This document shows positions 36,037 to 45,014 of a stretch of 64,000 nucleotides of DNA, piece by piece. The position numbers were made by a program, and so were the translations under genes. This DNA comes from Corythucha ciliata. Lineage: Eukaryota > Arthropoda > Insecta > Hemiptera > Tingidae. The stretch covers positions 34,887,253 to 34,951,252 of the forward strand of contig CM075939.1 of assembly GCA_038030265.1 (NCBI GenBank). Direction: 5' to 3'. A model generated the notes under the pieces. It was not told the origin of the DNA. It saw only the letters and a program-made list of their open reading frames with translations, and did no database searches. Every line of letters starts with the position of its first letter. The stretch's first letter is position 1.

Positions 36037-37590
36037 TCAATCGAATTGTTGCAATAGAACAATGAAATTTCCCGTTCCCGAGGCAATAATCTGTAAATGG
36101 AAATAGACAATTAAATTGACAATCTTCAGCACTCATAATTTATATTTATCAATTAATTTCTCTCAACCTTGGCTGCACACTCACCGCAGCGATTAAATTT
36201 AAATTCACTTCAAAAAATCCGTAAGCCGTCAGCACCAGATTTCGATCCATAATTATGTGGTTTATTACTTTTTCCTGAAACAAAAAAAAAAGTCTAATTT
36301 ACGGGCTTAAAATTCAAACTGTAAATACCCCACATTTTGAAAGACGACGTCCGACCTGGAAATCAAGCGCATAAGTGTATCGTTGTACTTTTCTCTCTGC
36401 AATGCAAACGGTAAATCGTCAAATAATAATGAATAAAAACATCACGACGAGACCAACTGAAATGCACTAAAACGATCACCTCTTCACCTTTCTCAACACT
36501 GTTTCCGAGGATACTGCCATTGAGAGCAGTAAAGCAATTTCGGCGATGGACCAACTGATGACAACGATACTAGTTTCCCAATCATTTTCCCAGATTTTCA
36601 AGGCGAAGAAGATATCAACGGTGGTTCCGAAGTACACGGTTCCAATCAATGTGAGTAATCGGAAGCCATAAATCTCGTTCAGTTGCGAGGCCGCCGTCGT
36701 CAGACGATCGTAGACGATTACAGTGGTTTCAGCAGTGGTTGAATTAGTGAGTAATGCTAGGCGTTCGAACTGGTGGGCTATGATTTGACACAGTCCAAAA
36801 TATAGAGGAAGTACCTGGGGTTTTGTTTGACAATAATGAATTACCAAGTCATAACAATAACGAAAAAAAAAACATACAAAATACGGCGCTATTTGAGAAC
36901 TGTAGAAAGTAACCAATCTTGAAAGATCTGAGGGGTCTGGCGGGAAAGAGAAGTATACATCCCAGCACATTGTCATCGAGGCAATCACCAAAGAAATGTA
37001 CACGTTGATCATATTTACTCTTAGGGGCTTTGTATCTCCCAATTGGACCAATGTATCTTCAACCTGGCTCGTGAAAACATTATGATGAAAGGTACAATTT
37101 CCGCTTAGAGAACAGAAAATGAAATTCACCCCGATAATAATGCTTAATAGATCGTTCAGTGGTTTTTTATTCACGATCGTTAAGACGACTGGTAACACTA
37201 TGTTCAGAGCGAAACAAGTAGTTCGAATGAAAAGTACGGCTCTCCAACTGTCTGCTATAGGTTTGGGCGGATCTTTTCCTAAAGTAATGTTCTCTCCATC
37301 TTCAATTCCCGGAATATCGTGCGGTAAGGGATTCCCAAGCTTCAGAGCATTAAGTAGCCAGCAAGCGAACAACACCAGGAATATCACAATTTGAACGGTG
37401 ACCTGAAGGAAAGGTAGTGATAGAAACTTAAGTGTGTTAGCCCATTGGGTTTATTACCGTTTTAAAGTTCACCTGAAAACGACCGTTTTCAATGCGAAAT
37501 GAAAATAGCCCTGGGATACGTTGAATCCAGATTAGTCGTCTGATATAGCGTTCGAGCTCGTTTAGTCTGGTTACGACCCTTTTGCTCCTC
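36037..37590 (-). CDS. gustatory receptor (insect chemoreceptor family, 7tm_7), 5' end missing
   Basis: Ligand-gated cation channel of the insect gustatory receptor family, placed in the dendritic membrane of taste neurons. Minus-strand exons in order: 37590-37473, 37402-36488, 36396-36334, 36274-36185, 36090-36037. The last four introns/joins are phase 0, the usual pattern for the 3' introns of this family. The joined frame gives about 412 residues plus a missing N-terminus, close to the normal 370-450. Visible features: N-terminal LIWIQRIPGLFSFRIENGRF; several hydrophobic segments (e.g. NIVLPVVLTIV, LVIASMTMCWDVYF); NEIYGFRLLTLIGTVYFGT, typical of the sixth segment; then LTAYGFFEVN and the C-terminal GTGNFIVLLQQFD, equivalent to the family's TYhhhhhQF end. 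No in-frame stop, so it looks functional. The first exon lies upstream of 37590: an in-frame TGA precedes the acceptor there and no ATG was found. Family call is from recalled motifs. Confidence 0.85.
36440..36473. repeat. HINE-like tail fragment in gustatory-receptor intron
   Basis: CATCACGACGAGACCA, then TGAAATGCACTAAAA, matches the 3' tail of the Helentron-like family with the left half of the hairpin deleted. It fills over a third of the 91-bp intron 36397-36487 and starts about 14 bases from the splice donor of the preceding exon. Confidence 0.55.
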
Positions 37591-37599
37591 CTAAGGGGT

Positions 37600-38370
37600 C
37601 AAATGATATTTGACAATTGTTCATTACTTCAAGATCTGTTTTTTTTTTTTTTTAATCAACGTCAATTATGATTTCTCCACCCTCTTCATCAACAAAAAAT
37701 CGGATTATTTTTGGAATTTTTTTGTTTAGGGTTATTCACGTCAACCTCGGTAAACGGTTCGTACAGAATGGCTAAAAAAGGAAACAGCCCAAAAAAGCTC
37801 CTGCGTGCCTCTGGCTTGAGCCAACCAAGTCTTTCGTATAATATTCAGTCGTGTGGCAGTCGATAGAGCACTGTATCATTACTTGAGGGTTTGACCGCGA
37901 AAAAGCAGCCCAGTGAACATTTTTTGGTCTAAAAGAAGACGACTATTAGACGTCTATTTAGGGTTTAAACAGACACTATTTGACGTCTATTTACGGTCTA
38001 CTTTACGTCTATAGAAAATAGAAAACGCTGGAGAAGTAATTGCAATGAGAAAAATATCGAAATCGCCAGAGAAGAGAACGGTTAACGGTTAGGCTCGAAG
38101 CCGAAAAGGCTCTCAGACTGTGAAGTGAATATCAGAGTTTGAGACCCGAGGCAGGCAGAGAGAAGCATTTCTTTTTTAGGTTTCCGTGCAGGTTCCGTGC
38201 AAAAAAGAGAATTGGGAAAGTGAAGGTATTATGAGTGTCTTGTTATTAACGAGCGTGCTCTTAAGCGCGCACTACCTGTAGTAACACCCTTGTCAAACTT
38301 AATCCGATTACTGCTTTCGTCATCTTCTGTTACTGCTTCTTTTTTTCTCACTTCCGAACATCCACACAAA
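37600..38370. other. 5' flank of the receptor gene; no further gene seen
   Basis: The missing first exon of the minus-strand receptor should be here or further up. A run of three diverged 'gacgtctattta.ggt' phrases occurs at about 37940-38025. Nothing else is recognised. Confidence 0.35.
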
Positions 38371-38503
38371 GTCCGTTCCATTGTTTCGCGAGTGCTACGC
38401 TTTTGAAGAAATCATCTGGTTTCATTCAATTTTTCAGAATAAGTCAATGAAATCACGTGGTTTTCTACACTAGTGTAGCACTAGCAAAACAATGGAACAG
38501 ACC
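38371..38503. mobile_element. MITE family M2, copy 2 (133 bp)
   Basis: Begins GTCCGTTCCATTGTTTCGCG and ends with its inverted counterpart (GGAACAGACC). The arms pair over about 25-35 bases. Lacks the T-run of copy 1. No coding content. Confidence 0.75.
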
Positions 38504-38532
38504 TATAGAAATTTATTTAACAAAATACATAT

Positions 38533-38784
38533 CGTCGGCTGAGGCGTGATACATCGTATGTCCAAAAACCAAACTTTACAGGAGAACAAAAAATCTTTTT
38601 TAAAATCCCTATTTGTAGATTAATTTCAAATTTTTGGCAATTCTCCCATAAAAAATTATATTGATTATCTTGAAAACAAAATTTATGATAATCAAGAGGT
38701 ATCTAACGAAACGTTTGATACCAAAACCTATTTTTCGCCAAATTGTCACTTAAATTGTTACGAGGTATCACGCCTTAGCCGACG
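38533..38784. mobile_element. MITE family M1, copy 2 (252 bp)
   Basis: Same terminal inverted repeats as 10137-10382 (CGTCGGCT.AGGCGTGATAC) and a highly similar interior. Flanked by ATAT on both sides (38529-38532 and 38785-38788). Together with ACAT at copy 1 this supports a true 4-bp target duplication with consensus AYAT. Confidence 0.82.
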
Positions 38785-39289
38785 ATATGTAGGTATTCCA
38801 TTCATTTAAATTCAATTAATACATATAGTGCACCTAGGCGAGAAAGCGTGCGTTTGCTGGGCACTTAGTATGAGGCACAGTTAGCAATGTGAGGCTGATG
38901 AAATCAAAACTCCTTCATGTTGGAAACCCTCATGTAACACGTCAGCCAATACGTTGTATTTAGAAGACAACGAATGTTAGGAAATTCTCTGACAATATTT
39001 CCAAGTGATTCTTTGGCGGCAATTAAAAAAACTTGGCTTCAAGAGTGTGAATGACCGAGTTCAATTGGGAAAAAGAGTGGCGAAGTGCCCTGGTCCATGG
39101 TCCTATCCAGAGGGGTCAGGGGTGGGCCCTTAAACCTCCTCTAAACTCGAAAGCGCAGATTTAGTGGGGCAGCTGCCCAATGGCCCACCCACAGATACCA
39201 CCAAAAAGGAGTCAAACAGTTAAAATCCAACTGGTACGCTAGCTATATTTATTTTAATCAAAATTTTCTCAGATCCTGACTCAGCAATA

Positions 39290-39431
39290 AACCAATTTAT
39301 CGAATTTCGCTCACCAAAACACCAATTACTTGGCATTTTTGTAATGAAAACCAAATTTCGCGGACTTGGCCTAATTCAAAAGCCACTTTCGTGGTTTTTG
39401 CACGCTAAAAAACCATTTTCATAGCTCTGCT
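39290..39431. repeat. X-type degenerate array, left part
   Basis: Phrases like 'accaatttatcgaatttcgctca' at about 30-40-base spacing. The array continues after the GAGACC element at 40495. 38785-39290 upstream has no recognisable feature. Confidence 0.5.
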
Positions 39432-40492
39432 CAGTGATGCACGAGACCGAGACCGAGACTTATAGGCGTCTCGGTCTCGGTCTCGGTCATTAGCAAGATC
39501 ATCTCGGTCTTGGTCTCGGTCTCGTACTTAAAAAGTCGGTCTCGTCTCGGTCTCGACCCGTAAGTCTCGGTCTCGTCTCGAAAGTCTCGGTCTAATGACA
39601 GAAGGTGGATGGGGGGGGGGATCAAAACCCTTCTTCCTCCCACGTTTCACCCCCGCCACCAACCCACCCACATGTTTAGAGTGATTTTTTAACCCGCCCT
39701 CTCCTGCAGCTGGTGGTCGGCTATGGAGCATTTAATTTATACCCCCCCCCCTGCAAGTGAATTCAGCAGAAATCCCCCCCCCCCGGAGCTGGTCAAATCC
39801 CTTCAATCATAGAAGAGGGATGGGGTGGGAAGGTGCTCGGGGTGTAAAAGGGGAGGGGAGGGATTTCGATTACCTCCCCCTGAAAGAGGTCCCAGATCCG
39901 CCCTTAGATCTATATTATGTACACATTTTGTGAGCTATGTAAGGTCAAAATGCTACCGTTTAGAGGGGAAAAAGTTTACATCCGATCCAAGAATGGGCGT
40001 AAAAATGGGATTAACCCTAGTAGGCTAGTATAGGTCTTGTCAAATCGTCGAAAACTTGTGTGGGGAGGGGGTTATTCTATGAGAGGGTTTTCGATCCCCC
40101 CCCCCTTTAAAAGGTTTCCGATTCGCCCTTCGATGTTTGATGCTATGTGTGTAGGTCACTAGTATTCCAAACTTGAGAAATTAGAGGCACGCTATTTCTG
40201 CACGAAACGAATCGAATTCGGGCCGGTCTTTGGTCCGGGCTAAAGACCCAAACCGTTTTCCGGAGAGGGGAGCATTAGATTGGGTACATTTGTTGTGTAA
40301 AAAGATCTATACCGCACTACATGCATCGAGCTTTTTGGATCACACCGACCAAGACCGGTCACCGGTCACGAGACCGAGACTAAGTCTCGAGAAAATGAGA
40401 CTTAGTCTCGGTCTCGGTCCGGAAAATGCAATCTCGATCTCGGTCTCGAAATCGAGACCGAGAATTTTTCTCGGTCTTGGTGCATCACCCTG
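39432..40492. mobile_element. ~1.06-kb TIR element with GAGACC hexamer arrays at both ends
   Basis: The left end CAGTGATGCACGAGACCGAG and the inverted right end (reading CAGGGTGATGCACCAAGACC on the minus strand) are related. Both are followed inward by strings of GAGACC/GGTCTC in direct and inverted order (39440-39595; 40365-40480), able to form large hairpins. The CAG...GATGCA ends resemble hAT superfamily ends, but no 8-bp target duplication is visible. The middle is G/C-run-rich with no transposase. It sits inside an X-type array. Confidence 0.65.
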
Positions 40493-40494
40493 CA

Positions 40495-41400
40495 CCACTA
40501 AGAAATAAATTTCTCAGGATTCGATCTCCATGAAACCAATATTTCTGATTTTTCTTGCCCAAAAATTAGCTCAAAGAGAAACAAATATATGGGATTTTAT
40601 TTAAAAAACACACAATTTTGCGGCATTTTTCCAAACAAAAAGAAATCGTCGCTTGCCGAGCTCTCAAAAAAACAAAAAAAAAACCAATTTACGACTTTTT
40701 GTTGCTATCAAACAAATTTCGCGGGATGCCCAAGTTCAGAGACCGTTTTCGTGGATTTAACGCACTACAACTTCATTTTAGTTGCTTTGCATAAATCAAA
40801 AACTAATTTCTCTGAGTTCAATCCCTAAAACACCAATTTTCCTGATTTTTGTTGCCTTAAACTAAACATTACCCCAGATCCGGCTCACTGAAAAACGAAT
40901 TCCTTCGATTTCACTATCTAAAAACCAATTTTGCGGATACTTCTTTTTTTCTTCTAATAATATTAAATGTTTTAATAAAATAAATGTTGCTTTTGCTGAT
41001 GCTGACAAATGAATTTTTCGGGGAATAAAAAAGTTCAGAAGATTAGGCTCTCTAAAATACAAAATTTCACGAATTTTTCTTGCACACTGTAAAATAAATT
41101 TCTCAGATTTTGCTCGATGAACTTCGAATTTCGCGAATTTTTGTTGCCAGCAAACCAATTTCGCCGGGTGACCCAAGTAAGGGTCGGTCTCTGAATTGGG
41201 TCGCCCGCGGCGAAATTGGTATGACGGCATCAAAAATCCAAGAAAGATATACGCGAAAAGCCACCGCCTTGGGCAAAATTACACGAAAAGTCACGTCAAG
41301 GGCATATTTTAGGAGATAAAGTGAAAAACCCGAAAAAAGTGCAAAAATTTCGCGGTTTTTCGAGTGCCACGAAAGTAGCATAAGTCTTTCGAAGCTGAAA
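40495..41400. repeat. X-type degenerate array, right part
   Basis: About 20 diverged phrases like 'aaccaatttcgcggatttttgttgc'. Same text as 32095-32945 in the opposite orientation and as 62585-62760. An inverted pair near 41150-41215 (ccgggtgacccaag / gggtcgcccgcgg) lies inside. Confidence 0.55.
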
Positions 41401-41610
41401 AATTGGCTTTACACTACTGGTGCCGGTCCTAACAACATACTAAAAAATCAGAACTAGCCGTTTAATTGCGATTTTATTGTTCTTGTTGACTGGCCTAAAT
41501 TGAAAATTTAGTTAAAGCTTTCCGTTCAAATCAAGAAAAAAACTTCATTTTACAAGGACAGAAAGTTTGGGAGAAGACCTCTTGGTGTCTTGGTCCTATA
41601 AATAGGAATG

Positions 41611-41711
41611 GGTCATGAAATTAGGTCACATGTGTGTGTGTGTTTACATCTGTCTTTCCCTAAAATTTTATGTTGATTAAAACCTTAACTTCTCAAGGTT
41701 TCTTTATTACA
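41611..41711 (+). repeat. 5' LTR, 101 bp
   Basis: Starts GGTCATGAAATTAGG (the 3' LTR has the canonical TGTCATG) and ends TTTCTTTATTACA. Contains ATTTTATGTTGATTAAA, whose reverse complement lies immediately downstream of the LTR. Confidence 0.88.
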
Positions 41712-41729
41712 ATTTAATCAACATAAAAT
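41712..41729 (+). promoter_or_regulatory. putative self-priming primer-binding site
   Basis: TTTAATCAACATAAAAT directly follows the 5' LTR, where a primer-binding site belongs. It is complementary over about 17 bases to ATTTTATGTTGATTAAA inside the LTR (about 41666-41682). In Tf1-type elements the 5' end of the transcript pairs with such a site and serves as primer. Whether the transcript starts at that LTR position is inference. Confidence 0.5.
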
Positions 41730-42622
41730 ATGAATAAGTTTCTTGAGCCAGCCAGATTCGACGTCGAAGCATCAACTCCTAATTAGACCGAGCTTTGGAC
41801 TCACTGGTTCAAAACCTTCGACAACTTTAAAGACGCAAGTTTTACAAACGAAAATCCTCCAGACGATAGAGTGAAACTGAACGTCTTAATTAACTACGTA
41901 TCTCCGGCCGTTTATCGATACATCTGCGAAAGTCAAACGTACGATGATGCTGTAAACACATTAAAATCTATCTACGAAAAACCTCAAAACGAAATATTTT
42001 CTCGTCACTGTCTCGCCACTCGACGTCAGCAGCCTGGAGAACCTCTCGATCAGTTCTTGTTAGCTTTGAAAGATCTAAGCAAAAGCTGTGGTTTTAAGCC
42101 AGTAACAGCTGAACAAAATCGGAACGATTCGATTCGAGACGCTTTCATAACGGGACTTGCTTGACCAGAAATCCGCTTAAGATTACTGGAAAATAAGACT
42201 TTGGAATAGACTGATGCCTTCAGCCAAGCACAATACGCCATTTCTTACGAAACATCCCACTTGAATTCTATCAACTGTCCGATCGATCTTCAAATTCGCT
42301 CTCCTAATAAATTGGATGACAGTGAAGTTTCTACAACTGCTATTTCCAATCCTTTGTCCGCACTCACTTCAAAATGTCACTTTTGTGGATCGAACCGTCA
42401 TATGCGTCGTCCGAGATATCAATGCCCTGCCAGAAAGGCAACTTGTAAATTATGTAACAAAATCGGTCACTTTTCAAAAGTTTGTAGGTCAAAGTCTCAA
42501 AAATCTAGTCAAAGGTCAACTACTGCGGCCTGCAAAAGGTCGTACGCCGCTTCGGCCCCGACGTGTCTCTACAAGGCAATCACCAAGATAAAAGTTAATA
42601 ACGTTGAATTGGACGTTCAGTA
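41730..42622 (+). pseudogene. gag-like region of the LTR element
   Basis: Opens MNKFLEPARFDVEAS right after the putative primer site. It has a capsid-like segment (CLATRRQQPGEPLDQFLLAL; SIRDAFITGLA) and two nucleocapsid-like zinc knuckles, the first degenerate (CHFCGSNRHMR...C) and the second regular (CKLCNKIGHFSKVC, CX2CX4HX4C). In-frame stops near 41783, 42162 and 42210 break the frame. The style fits the arthropod Ty3/gypsy lineages that encode R/K-rich knuckles of this type. Confidence 0.8.
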
Positions 42623-43972
42623 GACACGGGAAGTTCAGAAAGCTTCATCTCCTCTAGCATTGTCTACCGAGAGCGCTTCAAAGTAATGCCTGCTGTTGGA
42701 AGTGTTTCGATGGCTTCGACCACCCACTCTTCGCCTACTACTAAATGCTGTCTAGCCAACGTCGAAATTCAAGGTCACGTTTACCCTAAAACAAAACTTC
42801 TCATTCTGTCGGAATTGTGTGCCGATGTCATCATCGGACACGATTTATTAAAACACCATTCCACCGTGGAATTAAAATTCGGAGGGAAACGTGATCCCCT
42901 CACCATTTGTAGTTTCGCTGCAGCACAAGTCACCCCGGCTAAACTTTTCTCTAACTTGAAGCCGAACATCAAACCTAATGGGCGTAATAGAGCCTAGCCA
43001 ATCACCATGGAGAGCTCAGGTTCTCGTAACCCACAATGAAAATCATCAAAAACGTATGGTAATTGACTACTCTCAAACAATCAATCGTTTTACCCTCCTC
43101 GACGCCTACCCTTTGCCAAGAATTGATGAGTTAGTAAATAAAGCTGCCACATATTCATATACTTTAGCACTATTGATTTAAAAAGTGTAAACCATCAGAT
43201 CCCTATTCCGGAAGAAGATCGTCCATACACTGCCTTTGAAGCGTGTGGCAAACTTTATCAGTTGCAGAATTAGTTTTGGGCTTACCAACGGCGTAGCAGC
43301 TTTTCAGAGAAAAATCTATGAAATTATTGACGCGGAAAATTTGGTAGATACCTCGTCCTACTTGCATGACGTGTGGATTGGAGGAAAAACAAAAGAAGAA
43401 CAAGACAGAAATCTTCAAAAATTCATGGACGCTGTGAAAAAGTATAGCTTACCATTAATAATGATAAATCTGTCTTTGGAACAACAAAAATCAAACTTCT
43501 GGGTTACCTAATTGAAAATAACAAAATTAGACCGGACCCTGATCGAATGAAGTCTCTCATGGAATTACCAGTACCTACTAATTTACCATCTTTGAAACGA
43601 ACCGTTGGTCTATTCGCTCATTACGCTAAGTGGATAAAATCGTTTTATTAGAAAATCCATCCTCTTCCGAATTCAAGACATTTTCCTCTATCCCCTGCTG
43701 CAATCTCTGCATTCAACGACTTGAAAAATGACATCGCCTAAGCCAGTATGACTCCTATTCTCAGTGACGTTCCATTCGTGGTTGAGACCGATGCATCAGA
43801 CGTCGCCATCGGCGCTATTTTATCGCAGAATGACAGACCCGTCGCGTTCTTTTCAAGGAAATTATCAAAATCAGAGCAAAATCACTCCGCAATAGAAAAA
43901 GAAGCGGGCGCGTTAGTCGAAGCTCTCAGGAAATGGCGTCACTATCTCATAGGCCGCCATTTCACCCTATGA
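42600..43972 (+). pseudogene. pol remnants: protease, reverse transcriptase, RNase H
   Basis: Aspartic protease part with DTGSS (about 42625) and CADVIIGHDLL (about 42820). Reverse transcriptase N-terminal half with GVIEPSQSPWRAQVLV (about 42980) and DAYPLPRIDELV (about 43110), continuing in other frames with FGLTNGVAAFQRKI. The YLDD catalytic box is replaced by the shifted reading YLHDVWIGG (about 43360), so the palm motif is damaged. RNase H retains VETDASDVAIGAILS and KSEQNHSAIEKEAGALVEAL (43780-43930). Several frameshifts and stops. Protease/RT/RNase H order without an intervening integrase confirms Ty3/gypsy rather than copia. Confidence 0.85.
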
Positions 43973-44302
43973 ACCCCAGCGAACCCTACGTTCGCTCATA
44001 TCCGCTTCCCGGACGGAAGAGAAGACACGGTTTCTTTACGACACTTAGCCCCTGCTGGACATGACTTGGATCAAGAAGATATACAAATCAATATGCACAC
44101 CGCTGAATTATCACAAGCAGACTCGCGGCGAGAATCGATCAGCGATGACACTTCAAATAACTGTACAAACGAGCAGATTAATAACGTGTCTGAGCCAGAG
44201 GAAAATTCTCTTCAATCCTCAGCTCCACCACAAATTACTTTGAGGCGGTCTTCACGTATAAGACGACCACCAAAGTATTTGGAAGACTACGTTCCAGAGT
44301 AA
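43973..44302 (+). pseudogene. integrase C-terminal tail after internal deletion
   Basis: Immediately after the RNase H segment the text jumps to FPDGREDTVSLRHLAP, the C-terminal end typical of Ty3/gypsy integrases. An acidic/serine-rich tail ending RRPPKYLEDYVPE and a stop follow. The zinc-binding and catalytic DDE parts of integrase (about 1 kb) are absent; the join is at about 43970-43975. The copy could move only with help from an intact relative. Confidence 0.8.
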
Positions 44303-44317
44303 TGAACCGGGGAAGAA

Positions 44318-44418
44318 TGTCATGAAATTAGGTCACATGTGTGTGTGTTTACATCTCAGTCTTTCCCTAAAATTTTATGTTGATTAAAACCTTAACTTCT
44401 CAAGGTTTCTTTATTACA
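44318..44418 (+). repeat. 3' LTR, 101 bp
   Basis: Begins TGTCATGAAATTAGG and ends TTTCTTTATTACA. Same length as the 5' LTR, with one fewer GT in the microsatellite and a 2-base insertion (catctCAgtc). Confidence 0.88.
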
Positions 44419-44423
44419 GAATG

Positions 44424-44996
44424 GTTCATCATTTCGGACCAAGTTGACCCTAAATCATAACGTACTGCTTTCCCCTTAAAATTATCGGGTCACCCCCCAC
44501 CCCACCAAGTACTTCAACCTCGGGTCTCTCACCCAGACTCAGAATAATCTTGTATACCGTGTGCCAGGCATCTTCATTCACCCATTTTCATCATCGTTCA
44601 TCCCTCCTTGCCTTCTAACTCGTCACCCCTAAATTGTTATGAGGGAATGGGAGAGACAGGAAGTCACAAAAGATGAAATATTCAAGGTCAACGCTATTCG
44701 AAAATTATACCTTAACTAATGAACGAACGTATTGATAATTGTTTTTTAAAAAATGTAATAAAGAAAAAGAAAGTTGGTACATACTCGGAAGCAGCCCGGC
44801 TAATAGTAAAAATCATAATTTTCTTTATAAGTGAAGTTCTACAAACTTTTTCCCACTTCTGTAACCCATTGACTGGGGAGAATTGAAAGCTCTTATTTGA
44901 GCAATCACCAAATGGGATCAATTTTGCCCACTTTTAATGTCACTCTTAGGAAAAGTTCTGATTTGTATAGAATAATACATTTTTTTTTTTTCTCAG
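44424..44996. other. 5' flank of the GPR158-like gene
   Basis: No separate gene. A pyrimidine tract followed by CAG (ttttttttttctcag, ending 44996) directly precedes the coding exon, so the first coding exon is probably preceded by a 5' UTR intron. Confidence 0.45.
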
Positions 44997-45014
44997 GTCA
45001 AATGCATTTTAGAA

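Larger units (their letters stand above)
41611..44418 (+). mobile_element. Ty3/gypsy-type LTR retrotransposon, internally deleted
   Basis: 2.8-kb element with 101-bp direct LTRs (41611-41711, 44318-44418), flanked by GAATG on both sides (41606-41610, 44419-44423). A purine tract GGGGAAGAA lies just before the 3' LTR. The interior holds gag, protease, reverse transcriptase, RNase H and only the tail of integrase, in that order, with stops and frame changes. The LTRs differ by a GT-repeat length, a small indel and the first base, so the insertion is fairly young although the coding part is already broken. No tRNA-type primer site (no TGG) follows the 5' LTR. Confidence 0.9.

Noticed and set aside
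37774..37870. Small + strand open frame beginning MAKKGNSPKKLLRASG
   Set aside because: Short, antisense to the expected 5' flank of the receptor gene, with no recognisable family.
39432..40500. Arg/Glu/Thr-repeat proteins encoded by the GAGACC arrays
   Set aside because: Frames are by-products of a hexamer repeat inside a TIR element.
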